Below are positions 27,937 through 37,762 of a stretch of DNA of 43,679 bases, in pieces. The notes below the pieces were generated by a model. That model ran no database searches. It was not told where the DNA came from and was given only the letters and a program-made list of their open reading frames with translations. The translations under genes and the position numbers were made by a program. How positions within the stretch are numbered: position 1 is the stretch's first letter; every line of letters starts with the position of its first letter. This DNA is from Paulinella micropora. Its lineage: Eukaryota > Cercozoa > Imbricatea > Euglyphida > Paulinellidae. Where the stretch lies: NCBI GenBank assembly GCA_019918135.1, contig WBZZ01003898.1:102501-146179 (forward strand), read 5' to 3'.

Positions 27937-28132
27937 TGCGCCGGCCGGGCCCCGGCGGGCGGGCGGGCGGGCGTGGTGGGTGTGAGCCAGGGGGGCCGCG
28001 GCAGCCTGGGGTCCCGGAGGCTCCGGGGGGCTGCGCCGGCCGAGGACTCTCTCCCTCCGGGCTCCGTCTCCGGCCCCCCCTCTCCGGGCCGCCCCCCCCC
28101 TTCCGGGAGGGGACAGGGCGGGGGGAGAACGG

Positions 28133-28170
28133 CGCCCCTCACCCTGGCACGGGACGCGCCCCCGGAGGGG
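28133..28170 (+). promoter_or_regulatory. CTGGCACGGGACGCGCCC block upstream of small secreted frame
   Basis: CACCCTGGCACGGGACGCGC matches the block upstream of A (21,413-21,432) and of the 24,163 gene (24,283-24,302). Here it is in the same plus-strand spelling although the downstream frame is on the plus strand. Confidence 0.35.
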
Positions 28171-28277
28171 GGAGGTAGGGAGTGCGGCCGCGCGGGCGGC
28201 GCTGCTAGCTTGGCAAAGCCTAGCGCCCTGGCTCTGCCGTCCCTGCCCGTGCTATTTATGCACCGACGCCGGGGTAC

Positions 28278-28478
28278 GTGGCCGCGGGTGTGGCTGTGCG
28301 GCTGCTGCTGTGGCTGGCAGTGGCTGGCGCTGGCCGCGGGGGCGCCTCCGTCGCCGCGTACTGCACGCCGGACCCGAGCCCCTCGGCCCCGGCCCCGGTC
28401 CCGGCCTCGGCCTCGGCCTCGCCGTCCCCGGAAGCCAGCATTCAAGAGGCCACCGTCTGGTTCGGGCCCGGGCCCTGA
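28278..28478 (+). CDS. Short secreted-type frame, possible remnant of the surface family
   Basis: Sixty-six residues: a hydrophobic leader (MAAGVAVRLLLWLAVAGAG), an AYC motif at the place where gene B has AYCPFVC, then a Pro/Ser/Ala-rich tail (PSPSAPAPVPASASAS) and TGA. An ATGCAC, the start context of A-D, lies at 28,258 in another frame. It may be a truncated family member left after deletion, or a small secreted peptide. There is no homology I can name. Confidence 0.35.
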   Translation: MAAGVAVRLLLWLAVAGAGRGGASVAAYCTPDPSPSAPAPVPASASASPSPEASIQEATVWFGPGP

Positions 28479-28481
28479 GAG

Positions 28482-28980
28482 CCCGGCGGCGGTGCCTGGC
28501 CAGCAGGAGTAGAGAGAGAGGGAGAGAGAGAGCTGCAACCTGCCAAAAGGACAGAAAAGATTCTCCGCTGCCTGGACCACCTGTTTTCTTTTTTAATGAA
28601 ACCAGACTGACTTGACTTGAGCAGAAGAGTCACCTCAGCTGAGCGGGGTACGAGATGGGGTCCGGGTGTGAACGAGGGGGAGCTCCGCCCCCCCCCCCCC
28701 CCTGGAGCATCCCCATGGAGCCTCCCCTTTGGGCGTACGTCGTCGTCGGGCGCCAGCTCAGGCTGGTAGTATCTAGGTATAGGAGTGTCTTTTTAGTAGA
28801 TCAGACTCTGCGTCCTTCGCCGGCGCCGCGCAAGTAGGACGAGAGAAATCTCCTGCCTCCCAAAGAAAAACCTCTCCCTACCAAGACTCTCTTCCTGGTG
28901 GTGCCAAGGAAAAGGCAGCACAAGAAAGCAAGAGACCCGGGTTCCCCGCGCCAGTGTATTCGCTGTGCATGTTGTGTGAC
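28482..28980. other. Non-coding between 28,481 and gene C
   Basis: It contains a GA microsatellite (28,510-28,540) and a C run near 28,690. A 60-codon open frame at 28,655 is Pro-rich and probably chance. Confidence 0.4.
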
Positions 28981-31266
28981 CTACACTGCAGGCTTACCAC
29001 ACCCGCGCACGTAGGAGCCGCTGCAGCGAGCGGGCAGATTGCTCGGCTGGATACCTACGCCAGACAGGTAAACCCCGGAAGGCTGGAACATCTTCGTGCA
29101 GACACTTGCGCCGAATCTCGAGGCCACGTTCCAGGCCGTGAGCTTCTGATCAAAAACACAGTTGCCTGCGAACATAGCCACTATATTCCCCGTCGCCATG
29201 GCGGCCGACACATCCCAGCTGCCCAGCGGCTGGTTAAACACACAGCGGTCTGCCGGGTTACAGTTGAAAGCATACCTTAAATCAGAGACACTGCTTATAT
29301 TCCAGCCTTCCAGGTTCTGGTTAAAGGCGTACGCGTTCCCGAACGCCAACGCCAGGCTGGTGACACGGCTTATGTCCCAGCCGCCGATCGGCTGGTTAAA
29401 GACGAACGCGTTCGCGAACGTCCTTAATAGGCTGGTGACCCGGCTCGTGTTCCAGCCGCCGATCGGCTGGTTGAAAGCGTACGCGTTCGCGAACGCCGTT
29501 CCTAGGCTGCTGACCCGGCTCGTGTTCCAGCCGCCGATCGGCCGGTTAAAGGCCTCCGCCATATAGAAGGTCGCCTCTAGGCTGGTGACCTGGCTCGTGT
29601 TCCAGCCCCCGATGCTACCGTTGAAGGCCTTCGCACCCCAAAACGTTTGCGCCAGGCTAGCCACGCCGCTCGTGTCCCAGGCGTCGAGGTCCTGGTTGAA
29701 CTTGACGCAGTCCTGAAACAGGCTGAGGAAGCCGTTGGGATTGGTAGCGGGCGTGAGCCACGACCAGTCCCAGTCGCGCGCGTCGCCCACGAACTCGCTC
29801 ATGCCGATCAGCAGGTACTCGGGCGCCACGCCGTGCAGGGCCCGCGAGCCGGCCGTCGGCGCCAGGTAGCGCAACGGATACCCGCCTACCCCCCACGTGA
29901 AGAGCGGGGTCGTGCTGCCCACCGGGTGGTACAGCTGCACGTCGCCCCACGCCCCACGTCAACTACCCGGGCGCCCTCTACGTACTGCAGCCCGTCGACG
30001 CGGCCGCTCAGGTGCAGCCAGTAGTCGCCGGTGCTGGCGTACGTGTGCGTGCAGACGGCACCGTCGGCGTGCTCGCATGGTTCGGGCGCCGACCCGTCCC
30101 CCAGTCCACGCCGTACGTGCCGCCCGCGCCCGGGCCGGCCGCGGGCGACAGCGCCAGGGTGGCGACGGCGCTAGGGTAGGTCGTGCGCACGAGCGCCAGG
30201 AAGTGCGAGCGCGAGCACGCGGCGGGCCAGTGCGCTTGGCCGAGCGCCGTGTACGGCGCCAGCCGGGCGCAGTCGGCCGAGCCCGGCGCGAGCGCGGGCG
30301 TCGACCAGCCGGCGAGCGTTTCCCGGAAATCGTTGCCTAGGCCCGCGAACAGCCCCGCGAAGCGCGACAGGCTCGGCAGCGACGTCCAGGCGCCGACCCC
30401 CGTGCGCGTGAGCGCTGCGCTGCCCGCGAACAGTTCGCTCACGTCCTCGAGCCGGGCGGTGTCCCAGCGCGACAGGTCGAGCTCGGCCAGCGCCGGCAGG
30501 CCCGCGAACGCTCGGCTGGCGTTGCGCAGCCGGCGCGTGTCCCAGCCTTGCGTACCGTACAGGCCCGTCAGGCCAGTGGAGCCCTCGAACGTGCTAACCG
30601 CCGACTCGGCGCCCGACACGTTGAGCCCGTAGCTCAGGTCCGGCAGCGTAGTGGTCAGGCGAGCAAAGCTGTAGTCCCAACTCTGCACGAGCCCCGTGTC
30701 AGGCAGCGAAGCCAGCGTCGGCACGTACGCGAGCCCAGGCGCCGCGTACAGGTGGTAGCCGCTCGTCTCGTGGAAGCGCAGCTCCCCCCACTGCCTCACG
30801 GCGCGCAGCCGCAGGCCCGCGGGCGCCGTGGCGTGCCAGGCGGGCGTCAGCGCCCAGCCGCGCACGGGGTAGCGTCCGCCGGGGTCCGCCGTCACCGTGT
30901 ACTGGCTGGGGGCGGCGTACGTGTGCGCGCAAGGCGCAACGCCGGCGTCCAGGCACTGCGTGGGGGGCGAGCCGTCCCCCCAGTCGACCGTGAACGACGT
31001 CGGGACGGCCGCCTGGGCCTGGCGGCGCCGGCGCACCGCTGGCGCGGTGGGTGGCCACAGGGGCCACACGAACGTGTCCTGCGGGGCCGCCGTCGTGATT
31101 TCCAGGATCGTGGCGCCGCCGGGGCACACGACCGAGGGGCACGCCTCCTCTTGGGTCGGGCACTGGAGCGGGTACGGGCACCCGGCACCGGCGGCCCGGA
31201 GCCACCCGCACAGCAGGAGGAGGTGCCACGGGCGCCACGGCTGGCGGGCAGGGCCGAGCTGGTGCA
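28981..31266 (-). CDS. Surface protein C: same family, two frameshifts
   Basis: The start ATGCAC at 31,266 gives a leader (HLLLLCGWLRAAGAGC), CPYPLQCPTQEEAC, ATILEITTAAPQDTF, RRRRQAQ, PKD-like domain 1 and LRR-like middle. Compared with A, one C of a six-C run is missing near 30,100 (inside the second PKD-like domain) and one A near 29,952; after the second lesion the frame stays open from 29,940 to TAG at 28,981. That part has about eight consecutive FNQPIGGWNTSRVTSL-type repeats and ends SYVRGCGKPAV. Both lesions sit in or beside homopolymers, so sequencing error is a real possibility. If correct, C is a pseudogene. Confidence 0.75.
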
Positions 31267-31278
31267 TCTCACGGGCTT

Positions 31279-31289
31279 GGTGGTTTAGC
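31279..31289 (-). promoter_or_regulatory. GCTAAACCACC upstream element of gene C
   Basis: It is identical in core to the elements before A and D, ending 13 bases from the ATG. About 55 bases further out is GCCGGCGTGGCGCGGC (31,337-31,357), shared with A. Confidence 0.4.
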
Positions 31290-31508
31290 AGGTGGGGGAA
31301 GGGTGGCCAGGGGGGGGGGGGGAGACGGCGTCCCCGGCCGCCGGCGTGGCGCGGCAGGGCAGGGAGCAAGAGGACTTGCCTCCCCTCCTGTCCCCCTTCC
31401 TCCCCGCCGCCCTTCTTCCCCGCCGCCCGGGGGGGTAGGCGGCCCCGTGCGTCGGGCCGGCCGACCCCAAACAGGAGGGCAAAACCTCCTCTCTGCTGGC
31501 GGCGATGT

Positions 31509-31540
31509 GCGCGGTGGACGTCCGTGGACAGAAAGCTTAG
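31509..31540 (-). promoter_or_regulatory. Distal upstream block shared by C and D
   Basis: GCGGTGGACGTCCGTGGACA followed by GAAAGCTTA corresponds to GCGGTGGACAGAAAGCTGAC at 34,227. Both lie about 235-270 bases before the start of a family member on the same strand. Confidence 0.35.
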
Positions 31541-31556
31541 GCGCGCGTTAATCGAG

Positions 31557-31562
31557 TTTATT
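31557..31562 (-). terminator. AATAAA polyadenylation signal after gene D
   Basis: AATAAA on the minus strand (in CTAATAAACTCG) lies about 200 bases after the stop of D and before the upstream region of C. Confidence 0.45.
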
Positions 31563-31760
31563 AGGCAGAGGCTGCACACAGCAGCTGTCCCAGATTTAGG
31601 CTAAGTTTCGCTGCGCCAGTCAGAAGAGAGAAGCGCCCCCCTCTCCCAGAACTACCTCTGCTGGGTGGTGCTGCGAGCACCAGCAGGCCAGGGACCTGCT
31701 GCTGCTCTGCCCCGGGTTTCGGCCCCCGCGCGAGTGTTTCCGCCGTAACTGGTGTCCTAG

Positions 31761-33999
31761 CTACTGAATACGACCACACCCTTGCACGTAGGAGCCGTTG
31801 CACAGGGCTGGCAGGTTGCTCGGCCTGATACCTACGCCAGGCTGGCTAATCCCTTTAGGCTGAAACATCTGCCTGCAGGTAGTGGCGCTCCCGGCCGCTA
31901 CGTGCCAGGCCGTGAGGTTCTGATCGAAGACGCAGTTGCCCCCGAACACGGCTGCATAGTCCCCTGTCGCCAGGGCAGCCGACACGTTTCAGCTGCCCAG
32001 CGGCTGGTTAAACACGCACTGGCCCATTAGTTCACAGGCAAAAGCGTAGCCCAAGTACAAGACACTGCTTACGTCCCAGCCGCCGATCGGCTGGTTGAAG
32101 GCGTACGCATTCAGGAACGCCGCCCCTAGCACGATGACCCGGCTCGTGTTCCAACCGCCGAGCGGCTGGTTAAAGGCGTACGCGTTTGCGAACGTCGTCT
32201 GCAGGCTGGTGACCCGGCTCACGTCCCAGCCGCCGAGCGGCTGATTAAAGGCGTACGCTTTGTTGAAGGTCGACTGCAGGCTGGTGACCCGGCTCGTGTT
32301 CCAGCCGCCGATCGGCCGGTTGAAGGCCCGCGCGCCGCTGAAAGTCCAGCCCAGGCTGGTGACCTGGCTCGTGTCCCAGCCCCCGAGGCTGCCGTTGAAG
32401 GCCGACGCATACTGGAAGGTGGAGGCGAGGCTAGCCACGCCGCTCGTGTTCCAGCCGTCCAGGTCCTGGTTGAACTTGGCGCAGCCGTAAAACAGGTGGA
32501 GGAAGCCCTGGGGGTGCGTGGCGGGCGTGAGCCACGACCAGTCCCAGTCGCGCGCGTCACCCACAAACTCGCCCATCCCGATCAGCAGGTACTCGGGCGC
32601 CACGCCCCGCAGGGCGCGCGAGCCAGCCGTAGGTGCAAGGTAGCGCAGCGCGCCCCACTCCTCCAGTTCGGGGGGCACGAAGAGTGGCGTCCCGCTGCCG
32701 ACGGGGTGGTACAGCTGCACGTCGCCCCACGCGACCACTTCCACGACCTCCGCGCCGGCCACGTACCACAGCCAGTCCACACGGCCGCTCAGGCGCAGCC
32801 AGTAGTCGCCGGCGCCCGTGTACGTGTGGTTGCAGACGGCGCCGTCGGCGTGCGCGCACGAGCCGGGCGCCGACCCGTCCCCCCAGCCCACGCCGTACGC
32901 GGCGCCCGGGCCGGCCGCGGGCGACAGCGCCAGGGCGACGACGGCGCTAGGGTACGACACCCGCACCAGCGCCAGGAAGAGCGAGCGCGAGCACGCGGCG
33001 GGCCAGTGCGCCTGGCTGAGCGCCGTGTACGGCGCCAGCCGCGTGCAGTCGACCGAGCCCGGCGCGAGCGCCGGGGTCGCCCACCTCGCGAAGGCCCCCA
33101 GTTCCCGGAAGTCGGGCGAGACGCCCGCCAGCAGTTGGGCGAAGCGCCGCAGCCCCGGCAGCGACGTCCAGCCGCTGATCCCCGTCCACGTGAGCGCCGC
33201 GCCGCCCGCCAAGAGCTCGCTCACGTCCTCGAGCGCGGCGGTGTGCCAGCGCGACAGGTCCAGCGTGGCCAGCGCCGGCAGGTTCGCGAACGCCCGGCTG
33301 GCGTTGCGCAGGCGGCGCGTGTCCCAGCCCTGCGTGCCGTCCAGGCAGCGCAGGCCGGTGGAGCCCTCGAACAGGCCGACCGCCGACACGGCGCCCGACA
33401 GGTTGAGCCCATAGCTCAGGTCCGGCAGCGGAGTGGTGAGGCGGGCGAAGCTGTAGTCCCAGCTCCTCACGAGCCCGGCGTCCGGCAGCCAGGCCAGCGA
33501 GGGCACGTACGTGAGCCCCGGCGCCGCGTACAGGTGGTAGCCGCTCGTCTCGTGGAAGCGCAGCTCGCCCCACTGCAAGAGGCGGTTTAGCCGCAGGCCC
33601 GCGGGCGCCGCGGCGTGCCAGGCCGGCGTCAGCGCCCAGCCGCGCACGGGGTAGCGTCCGCGGGGGTCCGCCGTCACCGTGTACGTGCCGGCCAACGCGT
33701 ACGTGTGGCGCGGCGCCGGCGTCCAGGCACGGCGTGGGAGGGGAGCCGTCCCCCCAGTCGACCACGAACGACGTGGGGCCGGCCGGCGCGGCGGGCTGCC
33801 ACAGGGGCCACACGAACGTGTCGTGCGGGGCCGCCGTCGTCAGCTCGAGGATCGTGGCGCCGCCGGGGCACGCGACCGGGGGGCACGCCTCGGCCTGCGT
33901 CGGGCACTGGAGCGGGTAAGGGCACTTGGCGCTGGCGGCCCGGAACCACCAGAGCAGGCGCCCCAGGCGCCACAGCCGGCAGGCAGGGCTGGTGTGCAT
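31761..33999 (-). pseudogene. Surface protein D: same family, small deletion and nonsense codon
   Basis: The start ATGCAC at 33,999 gives leader, CPYPLQCPTQAEAC and ATILELTTAAPHDTF. The RRRRQAQ basic site of A-C is absent (PAAPAGPTSF instead). Near 33,708 eight bases are missing relative to A, shifting the frame inside PKD-like domain 1. From 33,695 the next frame is open for 568 residues through the second PKD-like domain (YGVGWGDGSAPGSC) and about seven BspA/DUF285 repeats to TGA at 31,989. That TGA stands where the paralogues have TGG (LGSWDVSAA), and the same frame then runs on to TAG at 31,761 (YVQGCGRIQ). The eight-base deletion is not a homopolymer error, so D is the best case for a true pseudogene. 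Confidence 0.75.
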
Positions 34000-34016
34000 C
34001 AGGTGGAGCAGGGGCG

Positions 34017-34027
34017 GGTGGTTTAGC
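34017..34027 (-). promoter_or_regulatory. GCTAAACCACC upstream element of gene D
   Basis: GGCTAAACCACC on the minus strand lies 18 bases before the ATG of D. A distal block at 34,218-34,247 (GCGGTGGACAGAAAGCTGAC) matches that of C. Confidence 0.4.
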
Positions 34028-34364
34028 CAGGGCGGGGGGGGCCGAGTGAGGGGCAGCAGTGCCCCCCCCCCCCCCCCCCCGCCGCCAGCGCCCCCGCCGC
34101 CAGCGTGGCGCCCCGGGGGAGAGTGAAGAGAAGGGACTCCCCCCCCCTGGCCCCCCCCTGGCCTCCCCCTCTCTTTGGTAGCCCGGCCCTCCCCTCCGGC
34201 GACGACGAGCTACGTCGTGGACGTAGCGCGGTGGACAGAAAGCTGACCACTTACTGGAGTTTAGTACTACTGACTTAGTCCACGCCCAGCAGAAGCCGAC
34301 AGCGCCTTGCTCCTCTCCCAGACAGAATTCCTCCCCAGCCTTGGGCGGGCTTCACCAGGGGCAG

Positions 34365-35726
34365 CTACCCGGACCCGGGCCACTCCGACCCCGGGGGCAC
34401 TCTGCCAGCATGGGCCGCCGCCGGGCCTCGGGGGTCGGCCTCCTTCTGTGGCCAGGCGGCGGCGCGTGAGGTTTCGTCGGAGCAGACGTAAGCGAGGCGC
34501 ACCAGCGCCGACAGAAACTCGGAGGCCGGCTTCTGCTGGTCACCGGGCGCGCCGCCCTGAGACCAATTAGGCGTCCCGTCTAGAGTCCACCACTGGTGGC
34601 TGACGAAAGGCAGCGTGACGTGGATGTAGGGGCGCACCCCTACGCAGTGCAACACCTGGCGGCGATCTAGTTTCCGGTCCGCCAAGTAATGCCTGGCCTG
34701 GGCGAACGGCCCCTGTAGCCCCTCCGTACTCAGTTCCTGCTGCCACCAGCGAGCACAGCGGTCAAAGGTCGCCCGTGCGTCGGGTCCGCGCAGGAGGTCG
34801 GCCACCAGTGGCCACAGCACTGGCCGCAGCTCCGGACGCAGACGACCGTAGCTGTTAGCGACAAAGCTCAGCAGGTTGGAGAGCCTGATGGTCGGCCCGC
34901 AAGCGCGCAACTGCTCAGGGGTAGGCAGGCAGAGCCGGCGGCAGAACCGGGGGTCTGGATCTAGCAGCCGCCAGTCTCGCTGCGCGTTCAAGGCGAGATT
35001 GGGGGGCTGCAGATCCGCGTGCAAGAGCGGCAGGGTATCGGCCGAGAAGTCGAGCAACCGCCGGAGGAATTCCGCCATTCTCTGTCGGTCCTGGCTGTCG
35101 AGGGCGAGCCTGCGACTAAGCTGCTGCAGGTCCAGGCAGGGGGTGGGCCCCCTGACGAGGTCCATGACGAGCCAGCAGGTGGCAGCACGACCCGGCGCGT
35201 CCGCTACCTGCAAGAAGCCGTGGACCGCGGGGGCTAGCCCCGCCTGCGCCAAACGGTGCTGCAGGTGCCAATAATCGAGGCAGGCCGGCGTGGGCCCCTG
35301 GCCCAGGCTTTTCAGGACTAGCGCCGGCCGGCGCAGGAGCAAGACCGAGCCCGGCTTGAGCCAGCTAGCGGTCTCGTGCACCGGGTACAGGGCGTCGAAC
35401 TCGGCCTGGGTAGTGCGGAAGAGAGCACACGAGCTCAGCCCCGCGGCCTCCGGCGGCAGTTTCACTTCCAGGGGGAGCAGAGGAGCACCGTCTGCCCCCT
35501 CCGCAGGGGTCCACTGTTGCACCGTCAACGTGGCTGCCCGGAGGTCTCCCGCTGGTTCAAACAGCTTGCGCTGCCGGCACGAACGGCACGGGCTACATGA
35601 CCCGGCTCGGTAGCAGTGGCTACAGTGCCTGGTCGCGTCGCAGACGAACCTGCTCTTCAACGGGGGCGGCGGCGCCTGCGGAGGGGGCGGGTCGTCGAGG
35701 CGGCGGCGCTTGCTCCCGCTGGCCAT
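34365..35726 (-). CDS. Kinase-fold protein with N-terminal zinc cluster
   Basis: I take ATG 35,726 (MASGSKRRRLDD, with a likely nuclear localisation signal) over the ATG 29 codons upstream; 453 residues to TAG. A Pro-rich stretch is followed by a Cys cluster (Cys29, 35, 38, 44, 47, 50) likely to bind zinc. The C-terminal two thirds show the kinase hallmarks LVLKSLG (possible ATP-anchoring Lys), CWLVMDLVRG (hinge), LLHADLQPPNLAL near residues 232-244 (His-x-Asp-Leu-x3-Asn, catalytic loop) and RLLDPD (metal-binding Asp). The pattern is nearer to atypical (RIO/aminoglycoside-type) kinases than classical ones. The conserved residues suggest activity, but substrate and pathway are unknown. Divergent from the RING gene at 35,976, with a shared 250-base spacer. 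Confidence 0.65.
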   Translation of the reverse strand: MASGSKRRRLDDPPPPQAPPPPLKSRFVCDATRHCSHCYRAGSCSPCRSCRQRKLFEPAGDLRAATLTVQQWTPAEGADGAPLLPLEVKLPPEAAGLSSCALFRTTQAEFDALYPVHETASWLKPGSVLLLRRPALVLKSLGQGPTPACLDYWHLQHRLAQAGLAPAVHGFLQVADAPGRAATCWLVMDLVRGPTPCLDLQQLSRRLALDSQDRQRMAEFLRRLLDFSADTLPLLHADLQPPNLALNAQRDWRLLDPDPRFCRRLCLPTPEQLRACGPTIRLSNLLSFVANSYGRLRPELRPVLWPLVADLLRGPDARATFDRCARWWQQELSTEGLQGPFAQARHYLADRKLDRRQVLHCVGVRPYIHVTLPFVSHQWWTLDGTPNWSQGGAPGDQQKPASEFLSALVRLAYVCSDETSRAAAWPQKEADPRGPAAAHAGRVPPGSEWPGSG

Positions 35727-35975
35727 GGCGTCGTCCAGGCCCTCCTCGGGGCTAACCCAGAGCTCCGGATGGACAGAGAGGAAAACTGGAAAACACGAAA
35801 GAGGCCCCGACAATTCTTCCTAGCCAGGTCTCTTTATTTGGACATTACACTAGACAGACGGGAGGGGCCAGAATGTCAGCGCGGGCCGAGAGAGGAATAA
35901 GAGGGAGGGACAAAAGGGGGCACGGAAAGGGGGGGGTGCCTCTGCTCTCTCCCCCCCCTGGAGAGCCTCGGGAGA

Positions 35976-37619
35976 ATGGCCTGCGCACAGGCGGCGCCCG
36001 AAGTTTTCCTCGAACTGCTCCAGGGCCCCGACACCGAGCTGGCCGCCTCGGGCGGCCGGCTGCTGGCGCGCGTGAGGCTCAACAGCCTGTCGCCCATGGC
36101 GTTCGCCCTGGCCTGGCTGCGGCTGCTGGCGGTGGCGACACTGCTGTGGTCGAGGGCCCTGGCCAGGTCTGCCTCGGAGCGCACGCTGCGCTCCTTGCTG
36201 GCGGGCCTGCGGGCCCGGCGCGGCGCGGCCAGGAAGCGGGCCGCGTCCAGGTTCCCCTTGGAGCTGCTGTTGGCTGACATACTGGATGAATTGCGCGTGC
36301 CCCTGGCCGAGCCGAACGTGGCCGACGCACGCCGGGTGATAGCCATCCTGCGCGCCGCACTGCTCCAGTCGCAGCCCGAGGACTTTCGGCCGATCTTCCT
36401 GGACGCCGGGGCTTTGCTGCACTCTCGCAGCCTGGTCTGGCCGGTGGCGGCGGTCCTGCTGAGGTCCCCCTTGCTCTTGCACACTTTTCTGGGGCTGGGC
36501 ACCCCGGTGTACCAGCCGCCCTTGCCCTTCGAACTGCGGAGCCAGACGGTGCTCGAAGTACTCTGCACGGGCTTGTGCGCCGAATACCCGTGCGTGAAGA
36601 TGGCGAGCGAGGACTTTGCCGCGGTGTGGCTGATGCTCGATGTCCTGGCCCACTACGGCGCGGACCCGGCGTGCGAATGGCTCGGCGAGCAGAACGCCTA
36701 CGCTGCGCAGTGCATGGATGTGCGGTGGTGGCGCCTCAAGGCCCGGCTACGGGCCCGGGGGCTCCCCAGCCCGGCCTCGGCCATGGACCTGTTGCGGACC
36801 ATCGAACGCGCCGCCCGGCTCATCGTCCACGAGCCCCCGGCCGCGCCCCAGCGCGATGAGCCTCAGCGCGACGAGCCACCGGCCGCGCCCCAGCGCGACG
36901 AGCCTCCGGCCACGCCACCGGCCGCGCCCCGGCGCGACGGGCCGCCCGCCGTGCCGGGGGCCGCAGCGTCCTCCGAACCGCTGGGCTCGCTACTGCGCCG
37001 TGACCACCCCTACCTCGCGCCGTCCCTGCCCGGGGGGGAGAATCCGCCGGGCCCGGCCCTGGGCGCGCTGCTGGAGGCAGGCGCCGGACAGGCCTGGCCC
37101 CACGGCTCCCGCGGGACGGACGGGGCCCTGGCGCAGCGCGAGACGGCACCGGCATCCGACCGGGCGCCGGCCGGCCGCGCCCCCAGCCCCTTGCAATCCG
37201 TGCTGGAGAGGGGCAAAAGGCTGCGCACCTGCAACAAGAGGCTGGCCCGCGAACAGAAGAGATTACAGTCCGAGGTGGACAGGCTGACCTCCCAGCACGA
37301 GACACTTAGCCGCCGCGGCCAAGAGCTCCGGGCCGAACAGACGGACTTGCTCGGCGCCCTCAAGGGCCTGCGGAGGGCACGGCTCGGGCTGGCCGCCGAC
37401 GTCGCGGCCGCACAGGCCACCCTACAGCGGCTGCGGCAGGCCGCCGAGCAGCAAGAGCCCCCGCGGGCTCGGACCTGTGACATTTGCGAAGAGGGCCCCC
37501 GGCCCCTGGTCGTGTTCGTCCCCTGCGGCCACGCCCGCGCGTGTGGCGAGTGTGCGGCAGGAATGCGCGAATGTCCCTTCTGTCGGCGGGACATCCAGAC
37601 CCTGGTGGTGCCGATCTAG
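35976..37619 (+). CDS. C3HC4 RING finger protein, probable E3 ubiquitin ligase
   Basis: The protein has 547 residues from ATG 35,976 to TAG. Residues 1-280 are helical, Leu/Ala/Arg-rich, of unknown fold. About 283-330 hold tandem PPAAPQRDEP units. About 410-490 are a likely coiled coil (Leu/Glu/Gln/Arg heptads). About 499-545 are a full RING: CDIC, then CGHARAC, GEC and CPFC, with the ...RRDIQTLVVPI tail typical of C-terminal RINGs in IAP proteins and many large DNA viruses. Such RINGs transfer ubiquitin from an E2 to targets; target unknown. Convergent with the leucine-rich gene, whose stop is 144 bases away. Confidence 0.75.
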   Translation: MACAQAAPEVFLELLQGPDTELAASGGRLLARVRLNSLSPMAFALAWLRLLAVATLLWSRALARSASERTLRSLLAGLRARRGAARKRAASRFPLELLLADILDELRVPLAEPNVADARRVIAILRAALLQSQPEDFRPIFLDAGALLHSRSLVWPVAAVLLRSPLLLHTFLGLGTPVYQPPLPFELRSQTVLEVLCTGLCAEYPCVKMASEDFAAVWLMLDVLAHYGADPACEWLGEQNAYAAQCMDVRWWRLKARLRARGLPSPASAMDLLRTIERAARLIVHEPPAAPQRDEPQRDEPPAAPQRDEPPATPPAAPRRDGPPAVPGAAASSEPLGSLLRRDHPYLAPSLPGGENPPGPALGALLEAGAGQAWPHGSRGTDGALAQRETAPASDRAPAGRAPSPLQSVLERGKRLRTCNKRLAREQKRLQSEVDRLTSQHETLSRRGQELRAEQTDLLGALKGLRRARLGLAADVAAAQATLQRLRQAAEQQEPPRARTCDICEEGPRPLVVFVPCGHARACGECAAGMRECPFCRRDIQTLVVPI

Positions 37620-37653
37620 GCGGGCCGTACGCCGGGCCGTCGCCGTGTGCCTA

Positions 37654-37660
37654 AAATTAA
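37654..37660 (+). terminator. AATTAAA, possible polyadenylation signal of RING gene
   Basis: TAAAATTAAAACAAAG lies about 35 bases after the TAG stop in otherwise GC-rich sequence. It is a variant of AATAAA. Confidence 0.35.
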
Positions 37661-37762
37661 AACAAAGTTTGCCTGTCTCTGCTGCCGGCTTACCGGTCCG
37701 GGGGGGGGGGGGGGAATTCGCCGGCTGGCGCCCGGGATTGACTTGAAGAAGCGCCTGGACAT

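Noticed and set aside
26679..28580. A 633-codon minus-strand frame opposite gene B
   Set aside because: It is an Arg/Ala/Pro-rich shadow of GC-rich coding sequence; B has domains, leader and repeats.
32496..33590. A 364-codon plus-strand frame opposite gene D
   Set aside because: It is an Arg/Gly-rich shadow of the paralogue on minus.
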